The notes under the pieces were generated by a model. That model was not told where the DNA came from. It saw only the letters and a list, made by a program, of their open reading frames with translations, and did no database searches. A stretch of 64,000 nucleotides of DNA from Desulfoluna butyratoxydans. Lineage in GTDB: Bacteria; Desulfobacterota; Desulfobacteria; Desulfobacterales; Desulfolunaceae. Below are positions 1-8,830 of the stretch, one piece after another. The translations under genes and the position numbers were made by a program. Numbering within the stretch: position 1 is the stretch's first letter; every line of letters begins with the position of its first letter. The DNA is taken from the NCBI RefSeq assembly GCF_900699765.1, contig NZ_CAADHO010000006.1:227770-291769 (forward strand). The letters run 5' to 3'.

Positions 1-1006
1 GGTCGAATTCGTAGAGGCGGGAGAAGAGGTGTTCCCCTTTGCCGCAGATGGGCAGGGTGAGCCCGTTCTCCTGGGCCACGGCCTTGACCGCCTCTTCCAT
101 GAAGGGCTCGCCCTCTTCCACCACGAGGACCTTGTCGCAGCCCTTGATGAAATCGAGGACCAGGGCTTTGGGCAGGGGGTTGGAGAAGCCGATGCGCAGG
201 ATTTTTACCTTGTCGGTGGCGCCTAAGTCCTTGAGGCCGTCTTTGACGTAGCTGTAGCTGACACCGTTGACGATGACGCCCAACGATCCGCTTCCGTCCA
301 CCTTGTTGAGGGGGGAGGTGCAGGCGATCTCTTCTGCTTTGTCCAGGTTGGCCAGGAGCTTTACGTGGAGGCCCCGTGAGACGGCGGGAACGGTGACGCA
401 GCGCATGGGGTCCTTGGTGAAGTCGCCCTTGGTTTTGCGTTCGGTGATCTCGCCCAGCTCCACCACGCCGGTGGAGTGGTTGATGCGGGTGGTGGTCCTC
501 AGGATCACGGGCTCGCCCAGGGCTTCGGAGAGTTCAAAGGCCTGCTTGGTCATCTCCTTGGCTTCGGCAACGGAGGAGGGCTCCAGCACGGGGAGCCCGG
601 CGAGCTTGCCGTAGTAGCGGTTGTCCTGCTCGTTCTGGCTGGAGAACATAAAGGGGTCGTCGGCGGTTAAGATCACCATGCCGCCGGTGACGCCGATGTA
701 GGCAAGGGTGAGAAGGGCGTCGGCCGCCACGTTCATCCCCACGTGCTTCATCACGCACATGCTTCGTACGCCGCAGTTCGCCGCTGCCGCAGACACCTCC
801 ACGGAGACCTTTTCATTGATGCTGTACTCGAAATAGAGATCGCTTTCTTTCGACATCTGAAAAAAGTTGAGGGAAATCTCCGACGAAGGCGTCCCGGGAT
901 AAGAGGCGGTAAACGCGACGCCGGCTTCAATGGCGCCCCGTGCAATGGCCTCGTTGCCCAGCATGAGCATCTTCTGGCCCGGGTTGTCTGTGAGAAGCTT
1001 GTGCAT
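1..1006 (-). CDS. iorA: Indolepyruvate:ferredoxin oxidoreductase alpha subunit, partial
   Basis: The enzyme oxidatively decarboxylates aryl pyruvates from aromatic amino acids to aryl-acetyl-CoA with thiamine diphosphate and passes the electrons to ferredoxin. Reading leftward from the ATG at 1006 gives about 335 codons without a stop. The family-typical YPGTPSSE segment lies near residue 36, followed by MKHVGMN, and VVEEGEPFMEE sits close to the window edge. Family members are about 600 residues, so the C-terminal thiamine-diphosphate and ferredoxin-like parts, and any iorB, lie off the left edge. An AAGGA box precedes the ATG by 8 bases. A related 2-oxoacid:ferredoxin oxidoreductase with another substrate cannot be excluded. 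Confidence 0.9.
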   Translation of the reverse strand, partial: MHKLLTDNPGQKMLMLGNEAIARGAIEAGVAFTASYPGTPSSEISLNFFQMSKESDLYFEYSINEKVSVEVSAAAANCGVRSMCVMKHVGMNVAADALLTLAYIGVTGGMVILTADDPFMFSSQNEQDNRYYGKLAGLPVLEPSSVAEAKEMTKQAFELSEALGEPVILRTTTRINHSTGVVELGEITERKTKGDFTKDPMRCVTVPAVSRGLHVKLLANLDKAEEIACTSPLNKVDGSGSLGVIVNGVSYSYVKDGLKDLGATDKVKILRIGFSNPLPKALVLDFIKGCDKVLVVEEGEPFMEEAVKAVAQENGLTLPICGKGEHLFSRLYEFD

Positions 1007-1515
1007 GGCAAAATTCCTTATGGATGGGTGTTGACGTTCTCGTTAAAGTTAAATCTCCATTTTTTTAGACGTGATAGCCCCGAATGTCAAGGCCTTGGGC
1101 CACTGACGCCGGGGAAAAACAGGAAGACGCGGGGGTTGCCTTCTCTTCGGACGGTCATAATAAGGAGGGGTTTCGGACCGTTTCTCTGCCGGATGGGCAC
1201 CCTGTCTTCAGGCGGTGTTCTTTTCGGTGCAGATGGGTTAAAAAGAAGGTTCGAAAATGAACAAGATGTTCGTTTCGAGAGGTAAAAAAGTGCGGAAATG
1301 TTCGTCTTGGAAAACCTTCGCCTGTCATGGCCCAAAACCCTTTACAAGGCCTCTGGTTATACATTAAGAGGAAGTGTAATTTGTTTAAGATCGGGCCGTT
1401 TGGTGTTGTTTTTTCCAAAGGAACAGACGCTTGAGATGCCCGTCAACATATATTTACGCAACGGTGTCGCCGCGTTAAGGCCGGCCCCGTTGTCTGGGAA
1501 GGGTGGTACGCTCCT
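1007..1515. other. Divergent intergenic region between iorA and rdgB
   Basis: About 510 bases separate the divergent iorA and rdgB genes. The stretch is more AT-rich than the genes around it and presumably holds promoters for both. I found no convincing -35/-10 pair, riboswitch or coding frame with a good ribosome-binding site. Short open frames on both strands here lack recognisable protein features. Confidence 0.5.
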
Positions 1516-2166
1516 ATGAGTAAATCCGTTATTCTTGTTCTGGCCACACGGAACAAGGGAAAGACCGAAGAGATCCGGGCCCTGCTGGCCGGGTTCCCGG
1601 TTGAATTGAAGAACCTCGACGACTTCGGGCCCATTCCCGAAGTGATTGAGGATGGGGACACCTTTGACGATAACGCCTATAAAAAGGCGAGTTTTACGGC
1701 TCGTGTTCTGGGCTACCCTGCCATCGCCGATGATTCGGGGCTGGTGGTGGAGGCCCTGAATGGTGAGCCCGGGGTCTACTCGGCCCGATATGCCGGGGAG
1801 AACGCTGACGACGCAGCCAATAACGCCAAGCTTCTGGAACAGATGGCTGGTGTTGAAGATCGCAGAGCGGCGTTTCAGTGTGTTCTCTCCATCGCCATGC
1901 CCACCGGGCAGGCCCTAACCTATGAAGGTCGCTGCGACGGGGTGATTGCCCAGGCACCTTCGGGAGAGGGCGGCTTTGGCTACGACCCGCTCTTTTTCTG
2001 CCCCGACAAAGGGAAAACCTTTGCGGAGCTGACCATGGAAGAGAAAGGGGAGATCAGCCACAGGGGTCGGGCCTTGAAAGAAGTGGCGGACGAATTCGAC
2101 AAGGTGCTGACCTGGATCGACATGCACACGCCGGTTCAGGAGCGGTTTGAGTGCAAGGGGTGCTGA
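1516..2166 (+). CDS. rdgB: XTP/dITP diphosphatase (RdgB/HAM1 family)
   Basis: This house-cleaning pyrophosphatase hydrolyses XTP, dITP and ITP to the monophosphates, keeping deaminated purines out of DNA and RNA. The N-terminus carries the family signature ATRNKGK (residues 10-16), then DDSGLVVEAL with the metal-binding aspartates, the GEGGFGYDPLFF substrate pocket and SHRGRAL near the C-terminus. Its 216 residues are slightly longer than usual because of a tail of about 18 residues after the last conserved helix. It starts at ATG 1516, behind a weak AAGGGTGG box. It stands alone; the next gene begins about 270 bases further on. Confidence 0.95.
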   Translation: MSKSVILVLATRNKGKTEEIRALLAGFPVELKNLDDFGPIPEVIEDGDTFDDNAYKKASFTARVLGYPAIADDSGLVVEALNGEPGVYSARYAGENADDAANNAKLLEQMAGVEDRRAAFQCVLSIAMPTGQALTYEGRCDGVIAQAPSGEGGFGYDPLFFCPDKGKTFAELTMEEKGEISHRGRALKEVADEFDKVLTWIDMHTPVQERFECKGC

Positions 2167-2437
2167 TCAGGCCCTGATGCACATATGGCCCGTGGAACGA
2201 TGGGGTTTGTTCTTATGGGCCATGTGACCTGTTGATGTCCGCTGTCTCGGCGAACAGAACGCGCTTAATTTAAAGATGTATTCACATTCCAACGTATGAT
2301 GACTCGAACAGAGCCTCTCAGGCCTTTTTATCCGCATGGGGTTGCGGCACAAAGGCGCGTGAGAAGGTCGGGTGTGAAGTATTGCCCGGCGACGGGGGCT
2401 TCGGGTTGTCATCACACTTTTCAGGATCAGGAAGAAC

Positions 2438-4387
2438 ATGGCACAGAAAAAAGAGATGATTGGGGGGATCGAGACGCTTGAGGAGGCCCTGGCCTTCCTC
2501 GAGGCTCGCATGGACGCTGAGACCCTGGCGAAATTGAAACAGATTCGCACCGAAGAGGTGGTGAAAACCATCGCCAACGCTGCGAAACTCTGCACGCCGG
2601 ACAGCATCTTCATCAACACTGGATCCGATGCGGACGGAAAAGCCGTTCGTGCAGGCGCTTTGGCCAACGGGGAGGAGGACGCTCTTCCCATGCCGAACCA
2701 CACGATCCATTTCGAGCTCAAGGAGGAGCAGGGCCGTATCACCGACCGCACCTTCTACCTGGCCGAGCCCGAAGAGAAGGTCAGCTCCCTGGCCAACCGC
2801 ATCGACCGGTCCGAAGGCCTTGACGACGTCAAGACCAAGATGGGCGGGATCATGAAGGGCATGACCATGATCGTGGGCCTCTACATGAGGGGACCCGTTG
2901 GCGCCCTGGGCTCCAACCCCTCCCTTCAGATCACCAGCTCCTTTTACGTGGCCCACAGCGCGGAGATGCTCTACCGCAACCGGTTCAACGACTTTGACAA
3001 CGAAGTGGAGCGTCTGGGGTACTTCTACACCAACATCCACTCCCAGGGTCTGAACCGAACGGAAGACCTTCCCAACGCCAGGGTCTACATGGACCGAAAC
3101 GACCAGACCACCTACTCCATCAACTGCACCTACGCGGGCAACACCCTGCTGATGAAGAAGGGCAACCATCGTTTCTCCGTGGACAAGGCAGTGAAGAACC
3201 GCGGCAACGAGCTCTCCGAGCACATGTTCATCACGGGCATCGAAGGCCCCGGCAAGCGGACCACCTGGTTTGCAGGCGCCGCCCCCAGCGGTTGCGGCAA
3301 GACCACCACCGCCATGGCCGGCCACCACTTTGTGGGGGATGACCTGGCCCAGATGTGGATTGCCGAAGACGGCACCGTGCGCAGCATCAACCCGGAGAGC
3401 GGGATCTTCGGCATCGTGGAAGATGTGAACTGGGAAGGCGATCCCGGCCTGATGCCTCTGCTTCGCGAAGAGGGCACCGAGGTAATCTGGTCCAACGTCC
3501 TCATCGATGACGACGGCAAGCCCCACTGGACCGGTAACGGCGAAGAGGCCCCCACAAAGGGTCGCAACTTCCAGGGCGAGTGGAAAGCCGGCATGGTGGA
3601 CGAGAAGGGCAAGCCCGTTCCCGTTTCCCACCCCAACTCCCGCGCCACTCTGGTGGCCAGCTCCCTGGCCAACTACTCCCCCTCTTCCGAAGACCCCAGC
3701 GGTGTTGAAACCAGCGTCATCACCTACTCCGGTCGCGATGCCGACACCATGCCCCCTGTATGGGTCGCCAAGAATTCCGACCACGGCGTGGCCATCGGCG
3801 CGTGCATCGTCTCCGCCGCCACCGCCACCGAGGTAGGGGCCACCGGCGTGAAGCGTGCCCCCTGGGCCAACGCTCCCTTTATCCCCGGCGCCCTGGGCGA
3901 GTACATGGACGCGCAGTTTACCTTCTGGGCCAACGAGCGCATTGCCGACGGCAAGCGTCCCCTCATGGCAGGCCTCAACTACTTCCTGACCCACCAGGCC
4001 CGCGGCGGCGAGTCCACCAAGCTCCTGGGCGAAAAAAGGGATGTAAAGGTCTGGCTGGCATGGCTGGAGCGTCGTTTCCACGGCGAGGTGGGCGGCATCG
4101 AGACCCCCATCGGCATCATCCCCGAGTACGAGGACCTGAAGGCCCTGTTCACCGACATTCTGGACAAGCCCTACCCCATGGACCTCTACACCAAGCAGTT
4201 CTCCCTGTACGTGGACAACATCATGTCCCGTATCGACCTGCAGAATGAAGCCTACGGCAAGGAAGAGGACATTCCCGCCCGTTTCTTCGAGGTTCTCAAG
4301 GAACAGAAGCAGGGCCTTGAAGCCCTCAAGGAGAGCTTCGGTGCCGTTGTGAGCCCCGAGGCACTCAAGGAGAAAAACGCCGCTTAG
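2438..4387 (+). CDS. pckG: Phosphoenolpyruvate carboxykinase (GTP)
   Basis: PEP carboxykinase interconverts oxaloacetate + GTP with PEP + CO2 + GDP, linking the C4 dicarboxylate pool to gluconeogenesis. Seen: the P-loop APSGCGKTTTA near residues 281-291, with the cysteine inside the loop that GTP-type enzymes conserve; a metal-binding VGDDLAQM just after it; INPESGIFG; and a GEKRDVKVWLAW segment matching the family GENxR helix. At 649 residues it is somewhat longer than the usual 590-620. The P-loop differs from the common FPSACGKTNLAM form, so this is probably a divergent subfamily. ATG 2438 follows AGGAAGA, and a strong terminator at 4413-4450 makes it monocistronic. GTP rather than ATP use is inferred from family. 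Confidence 0.93.
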   Translation: MAQKKEMIGGIETLEEALAFLEARMDAETLAKLKQIRTEEVVKTIANAAKLCTPDSIFINTGSDADGKAVRAGALANGEEDALPMPNHTIHFELKEEQGRITDRTFYLAEPEEKVSSLANRIDRSEGLDDVKTKMGGIMKGMTMIVGLYMRGPVGALGSNPSLQITSSFYVAHSAEMLYRNRFNDFDNEVERLGYFYTNIHSQGLNRTEDLPNARVYMDRNDQTTYSINCTYAGNTLLMKKGNHRFSVDKAVKNRGNELSEHMFITGIEGPGKRTTWFAGAAPSGCGKTTTAMAGHHFVGDDLAQMWIAEDGTVRSINPESGIFGIVEDVNWEGDPGLMPLLREEGTEVIWSNVLIDDDGKPHWTGNGEEAPTKGRNFQGEWKAGMVDEKGKPVPVSHPNSRATLVASSLANYSPSSEDPSGVETSVITYSGRDADTMPPVWVAKNSDHGVAIGACIVSAATATEVGATGVKRAPWANAPFIPGALGEYMDAQFTFWANERIADGKRPLMAGLNYFLTHQARGGESTKLLGEKRDVKVWLAWLERRFHGEVGGIETPIGIIPEYEDLKALFTDILDKPYPMDLYTKQFSLYVDNIMSRIDLQNEAYGKEEDIPARFFEVLKEQKQGLEALKESFGAVVSPEALKEKNAA

Positions 4388-4412
4388 ATAGACCCATGCT
4401 GAAAACGGCGAA

Positions 4413-4450
4413 GGCCCCGCTCGATGGCGATCGAGCGGGGCCTTTTTTTT
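4413..4450 (+). terminator. Intrinsic terminator of pckG
   Basis: A perfect 12-bp stem, GGCCCCGCTCGA / TCGAGCGGGGCC, closes on a 6-base loop and is followed by eight T. It lies 26 bases after the pckG stop codon. Confidence 0.93.
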
Positions 4451-4473
4451 GGGGGGAGGTGCCTTTGGATTTT

Positions 4474-4674
4474 GCCTCCGGCGGCCAGGTGGGGGCACCT
4501 GGGAACCCTATGGCGAATGCATGGCGGCAACCATTCTGCATGCGGTATCAGAGCATTCGCGCGATGTGTGGCATATAGCAACTGCCTTTGCAGGAGAGGC
4601 CCATTTCATTCTTCTGGAAACACGATGAAATGAATATGGGAGTCGTTTGACTTTAACCGGAATAGCTCCGGCGG
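4474..4674 (+). repeat. Dispersed intergenic repeat, copy 1 (about 200 bp)
   Basis: This stretch begins GCCTCCGGCGG and ends CTCCGGCGG. It aligns almost without gaps, at roughly four identical bases in five by eye, with the reverse complement of 39604-39803, some 35 kb away between nuoK and the MrpD-like gene. Shared blocks include GGTGGGGGCACCT, GGCGAATGCATGG, CCCATTTCATTCTTCT and CTTTAACCGGA. It contains no credible gene. It lies between the pckG terminator and the symporter gene. Confidence 0.85.
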
Positions 4675-4799
4675 TTCTGCCAGAGGCAACTCACTGTTAG
4701 ACGCGTTTGCCTTGCATGGTCCCATGGATTCGCGTGCTACCCTGTCCCAATTCTGATATGGGTGGGACGGAACTGTTATCAATTGCATGTGGAGGTGTT

Positions 4800-6521
4800 A
4801 TGTCCCATCTGGATTGGGCGATTGTCGGGGGCTACCTGCTGTTCAGCGTGGCCCTCGGCCTCTATTTTTCACGCCGGGCCCTCAAGAGCGTGGACGACTA
4901 TTTTGTCTCGGGCCGTTCCTTTCCCTGGTGGCTTGCAGGGGTCTCCATGGTGGCTTCGGCCTTTGCCATCGACACCCCTCTGGGCATTACCGGGCTGGTG
5001 GCGGAAAACGGCATCCCGGGGGTCTGGTTTGCCTGGTCCTTTGTGCTGGGGGGCGCGGGTACCCTGGGGGCCTTCCTCTTTTCCGCCATGCTGCGCCGGT
5101 CCCGCATCATCACCACGGCAGAGCTCATCGAACTGAGGTACTCCGGGCCCCAGGCAGCGGTGCTACGGGCCTTTAAGGGCCTCTACTTCGGGGTGTTCGC
5201 CAACGCCATTACCCTGGGGTGGATCTTAAAGGCGGTGTGGACCCTCTCGGAGGTGGTGGTCCCGGGGGTGAACCGGGACCTGTTGCTTTTTGTGCTGCTT
5301 TTGTTCACCCTTATCTACACGGCCATGAGCGGGCTCTGGGGCATCGCCGCCACCGACTTTATCCAGTTTGTCATCGGGAGCGTGGGCTCCTTTCTCCTGG
5401 CCTTTTACGCCTGGCGGTACATTGGCGGCATCGACCAGGTGGTGATCGGGTTCACGGAAAAATACGGGGCCGCGGACGCAGGCCTTCGCCTCTCCTTCCT
5501 CCCGGAGGTGGGGACCCCGTTTTTTGTCACCTTTGTGGTGTTCATGACCCTGAAGTGGTGGGGCAACCCGCCCCCTGCCATCACCCAGCGCATCATCGCC
5601 TCCAAAAACGAGCAGGACGCCTCCAAGGCCACCCTCTTTTTTGCGGTGCTGGCCTTCGGGTTCAACTACTGGCCCATGATTTTTGCCGCCATGGTTTCCC
5701 TCATCGCCTTTCCCGATGCGTCAAGCCCGGAGACGGGCTACGCCATGCTGCTGACGACCCTGTTGCCCTCGGGCATGCTGGGGCTCATGATGGCCTCCCT
5801 TATGGCGGCCTTCATGTCCACGGTGGACACCCACATCAACTACGGGGCCTCGTACATGGTCAACGACATCTATCGCCGGTTTATGGTGAAGGAGGCCTCA
5901 GAGACCCATTATGTGCGCGCCTCCCAGGTAAGCACGGTGCTGATGCTCCTCGTTTCCGTGGTGGTGGCTTACAACCTCGATTCCGTGGCCGATGCCTGGT
6001 ATTATATGTCCATGATCACAGCGGGGTACGGCATTGTCATCGTGATCCGCTGGTTCTGGTGGCGAGTGAACGCCTGGGCCGAGATCACGGCCCTTGCCAC
6101 CTCGGGGATCACCAGCACGGTGTTGTCGCCCAAGTTTGCCCAGGCCCTGGGGTATTGGGAGGCCATGCCCGATATCCGGTGGCAGTACCGGTTTCTTATC
6201 GTGGTGGGGATCTGCACCGTCAGCTGGGTGGTGGTCTGTTTCCTGACGGAGCCGGACGACGAGGCCCACCTTGTGGCCTTTTGCGAGCGGGTGAGGCCGT
6301 TTCCCGCCTTTTGGGGGCCTATTTACAGGCGATACCCCCATCTTGGGTGGCGTCCCAATTTTGGGCGGGCCTGCCTGCTCTGGGGCATGGGGGCCGTGGG
6401 GGTTTACGCCTTCTGCTTTGGCGTGGGGAGCCTCATGTTCCTTCGGTACGCCCAGGCAGGGGGGCTGATCTTTGTGGCTGCGGTCATCGCGTACCTGATC
6501 TCCCGGCTCTGGCGGCCGTGA
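4800..6521 (+). CDS. Sodium:solute symporter (SSS family)
   Basis: An inner-membrane secondary transporter driven by the sodium gradient; the substrate cannot be read from sequence (family substrates include carboxylates, sugars, amino acids and nucleosides). The 573 residues are almost wholly hydrophobic, with about 13 predicted helices. The N-terminal LKSVDDYFVSGRSFPWW is the family signature of the first loop, and PLGITGLV follows in the helix that normally helps form the sodium site. ATG 4800 is chosen over an upstream in-frame ATG because GGAGGTG lies just before it and the protein then starts directly with the first helix. It is probably monocistronic, with a hairpin and T-run 26 bases downstream. 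Confidence 0.9.
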   Translation: MSHLDWAIVGGYLLFSVALGLYFSRRALKSVDDYFVSGRSFPWWLAGVSMVASAFAIDTPLGITGLVAENGIPGVWFAWSFVLGGAGTLGAFLFSAMLRRSRIITTAELIELRYSGPQAAVLRAFKGLYFGVFANAITLGWILKAVWTLSEVVVPGVNRDLLLFVLLLFTLIYTAMSGLWGIAATDFIQFVIGSVGSFLLAFYAWRYIGGIDQVVIGFTEKYGAADAGLRLSFLPEVGTPFFVTFVVFMTLKWWGNPPPAITQRIIASKNEQDASKATLFFAVLAFGFNYWPMIFAAMVSLIAFPDASSPETGYAMLLTTLLPSGMLGLMMASLMAAFMSTVDTHINYGASYMVNDIYRRFMVKEASETHYVRASQVSTVLMLLVSVVVAYNLDSVADAWYYMSMITAGYGIVIVIRWFWWRVNAWAEITALATSGITSTVLSPKFAQALGYWEAMPDIRWQYRFLIVVGICTVSWVVVCFLTEPDDEAHLVAFCERVRPFPAFWGPIYRRYPHLGWRPNFGRACLLWGMGAVGVYAFCFGVGSLMFLRYAQAGGLIFVAAVIAYLISRLWRP

Positions 6522-6546
6522 TGAGCCCTGGTGCACCCCCGTGTTT

Positions 6547-6569
6547 CCCGGAGAAGGGGCCGGGTTTTT
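6547..6569 (+). terminator. Probable terminator of the symporter gene
   Basis: A short CCCGG / CCGGG stem with an 8-base loop is followed immediately by five T. The stem is short, so efficiency is uncertain. Confidence 0.5.
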
Positions 6570-6708
6570 GACAGACCGCCCCACCGGCATTACTTTAGGT
6601 GGTCCCGGGAAAGACCGGGGCGTCCCCCCGGCCACGGGTGGTTAGCCGACCCTTATTCCGGCCTGATGCTGCACGAGCAGCTCGGTCCATGCCATACGAG
6701 GAAAACAG

Positions 6709-8439
6709 ATGAATCTTGAAGAGAAAATGGAGTTGAACGGGAGCCTCTCTCCCGCGGATGCGGCGCGCTACGAGCGTCGCCTGAAAATCATGGGCATGGA
6801 GCCGGAGAAGGCACTGGACGCCATCATCAGCGATCCGACCCCTGCGGCCCTGGTGCAGTCCTTTCCCCATCAGGACCTCTACTTCCTTGTCAACGACATC
6901 GGGGCAGAGGACGCCTTGCCCGTACTGGCCGTGGCCTCGTCCGAGCAGTGGGAGTACTTTGTGGACGCGGAGGTGTGGCAGCGGGACCTGCTGGACGTGG
7001 ACGGCTTGACCCGCTGGTTTGATCTCCTCCTCAAGGCCGACCCCAAGCGATGCGTCAACTGGATGGTCGTGGAGCACACCGCTTTTTTCGAGGATTACCT
7101 GGCCAGGCACATCGAGGTGAGGGTCCGTGAGAAAAACGAGGATCCGTCCGAGTTCGGGCCCGGCTGGTTCACCTTTGACGACTGGTTTTACATCCGGCAT
7201 CGCGAGGTCCCGGACGAGCCGGTGGAGGACGGCGCGCCGTACATCCACCCGGACGACCGAAACGACGTGGTCTTCTCCCTGCTCCAGACCCTTTCCAAAG
7301 AGGATCACCCGCGCTTTCAGGCCGTGATGCTGGAGGCCATGAGCGTCCTCTCCGCCGAGGTGGAGGAGGAGAGCTATCGCCTGCGCAACGTGCGGCTTTC
7401 CGAAAAGGGCTTTCTGCCCTTTGAAGAGGCCCTGGGGGTTTATGCGCCCCTGGATGCGGAGTCCCTGCGCAAGGGCCTTAAAAAGACACCTCCCCTGGAT
7501 GCGGCCACCGTGGTACCCCACGCCCACACCGGTGAGGTGCCCGAGGGCTCCCTGTTCTCAGATGCCCTGGCGGAGCTGGACGACGTGACGCTTTTGTCCG
7601 CCCTTCAGATGGAGTTTGCCGTTTTGTGCAACCGCGTCATTGCCGCCGACCAGAAGCCGGTGCGGGAGCGTGCCGAGCTCTCTTCGGTGGTGAAGAAGGT
7701 GTGCGGGTACATCTCCCTGGGCCTTGAGGCGCTGAACCGCGACGCGGAGATGAATAAGGGCCTGGCCGCATGGCTTGCTGAAACCGGCCTGGAAGAGATC
7801 TTCAGGGTGGGCTACGGTCTGGCCATGGGGCTGAAGTTCAAGGCGGATCGCTGGCGCAAAGAGAGCTGGCTCCTGGGCCGCGGCCTCTCCCTCTCCCTTC
7901 TGGGGGAGGCGTGGATGGGCGTCACCGGAGGCCTGCTTCTCAACCGGCCCCTCTTTTACGACAACTACCGGAGCGGCTCCCTGTACCGGGAGTTTGAGAG
8001 TCTGGCCGATATCGAGGCCACCGAGGCGGTGCTCTCCGATGTGACGGGCATCGACGCCGTGCTCAGCCTGCTGGATCCGGATCCCGAGCCCTTTAAGGGG
8101 CCCGACTTTACCATCAAGAGCCTGTTGCTGACCCTGTGGGCTGCCGCGTGGCTGGGGGAGGGTGACCATGGGGGGCCCCTTACCCTGGACCAGGTGAAAC
8201 GGCTTCTCTCCGGCATCTGGACCGATGAGGGGGGCACCAGGCAGGTTTCGGACGAGGCCAAGGCCCACTGCCTGGCCTGGCTCTCCGAGGAAACAGGCTT
8301 GAGCCGGGTGGAACTCAGCGAGAGGCTGGCCCGGGGGCTGGAGCGCCTTTTCGGGGAAGTGGCCGACGAGTATGCCCACCTGGACCCCCAGCAGGTCGAT
8401 GCCCGGTTTATGCAGCTTTTCCTGACCCGTTCCGAGTAG
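6709..8439 (+). CDS. DUF6178 family protein
   Basis: A 576-residue cytoplasmic, acidic, helix-rich protein of unknown function. It resembles proteins annotated DUF6178 in Desulfobacterota: the N-terminal part has LVQSFPHQDLYFLVNDIG near residues 48-65, followed by tandem helical segments of the type LAVASSEQWEYFVDAEVW and WFDLLLKADPKRCVNWM, which look like a short repeated helical motif. There is no signal peptide, membrane helix or catalytic signature. ATG 6709 is preceded by GAGGAAAACAG. It stands alone, with a GC-rich hairpin about 60 bases after the stop. The family assignment is from memory of its N-terminal pattern. Confidence 0.75.
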   Translation: MNLEEKMELNGSLSPADAARYERRLKIMGMEPEKALDAIISDPTPAALVQSFPHQDLYFLVNDIGAEDALPVLAVASSEQWEYFVDAEVWQRDLLDVDGLTRWFDLLLKADPKRCVNWMVVEHTAFFEDYLARHIEVRVREKNEDPSEFGPGWFTFDDWFYIRHREVPDEPVEDGAPYIHPDDRNDVVFSLLQTLSKEDHPRFQAVMLEAMSVLSAEVEEESYRLRNVRLSEKGFLPFEEALGVYAPLDAESLRKGLKKTPPLDAATVVPHAHTGEVPEGSLFSDALAELDDVTLLSALQMEFAVLCNRVIAADQKPVRERAELSSVVKKVCGYISLGLEALNRDAEMNKGLAAWLAETGLEEIFRVGYGLAMGLKFKADRWRKESWLLGRGLSLSLLGEAWMGVTGGLLLNRPLFYDNYRSGSLYREFESLADIEATEAVLSDVTGIDAVLSLLDPDPEPFKGPDFTIKSLLLTLWAAAWLGEGDHGGPLTLDQVKRLLSGIWTDEGGTRQVSDEAKAHCLAWLSEETGLSRVELSERLARGLERLFGEVADEYAHLDPQQVDARFMQLFLTRSE

Positions 8440-8497
8440 TTTCCGACTTTTTCTTCCACACAGTGGTTCCGGGTTTGACTACTTTTCTTCCCATGGC

Positions 8498-8522
8498 GAC
8501 GGGGGGCTCCTTGCCCCCCGTC
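8498..8522 (+). terminator. GC-rich hairpin after the DUF6178 gene
   Basis: A perfect stem GACGGGGGGC / GCCCCCCGTC with a 5-base TCCTT loop, about 60 bases after the stop codon. No T-run follows, so it may be a stabilising 3-prime hairpin or a factor-assisted terminator. Confidence 0.5.
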
Positions 8523-8567
8523 CCTTGATCCGCCGTCTGTTTCGAGGTGTCTCCGCCGAAAAGGGTA

Positions 8568-8597
8568 TTGACTCACCAAGGGGATCTGGAGTAGCAT
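8568..8597 (+). promoter_or_regulatory. Candidate sigma70 promoter for the GAF gene
   Basis: TTGACT and TAGCAT separated by 18 bases, about 230 bases before the GAF-domain start. Fit to consensus is moderate. Confidence 0.35.
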
Positions 8598-8830
8598 TTT
8601 ATCCATGACTTCCCGTGGGTTGCCCTTTGCCTGACGGCCTTTGGCATCTCCGGTTACACGACGCGTACATGTTTCTCTCTTTTTTTTCTCTTTCTGGGTC
8701 CGGTGCCCTTCTGCCTGCGTATGCCCATTCCTGCCGGACAATCACCACAGCTTCGTTGCTTCATCCATGTTCTGATTTTGTTCCTTCGTGAATGGCTCCC
8801 CTTTTGTGGGCGTCGCTTTTAGGAGGTTCC

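Larger units (their letters stand above)
8440..8830. other. Intergenic region upstream of the GAF/kinase/USP cluster
   Basis: About 390 bases without a gene. It holds a perfect 10-bp GC hairpin (8498-8522) and a candidate promoter (8568-8597). The segment 8660-8780 is rich in C and T on this strand and shows nothing else recognisable. Confidence 0.6.

Noticed and set aside
2318-4498. A 726-codon open frame on the minus strand, opposite pckG
   Set aside because: It is the complement of a high-GC gene with strong codon bias; composition is Gly/His/Val-rich and shows no domain, while the plus-strand PEPCK is unmistakable.
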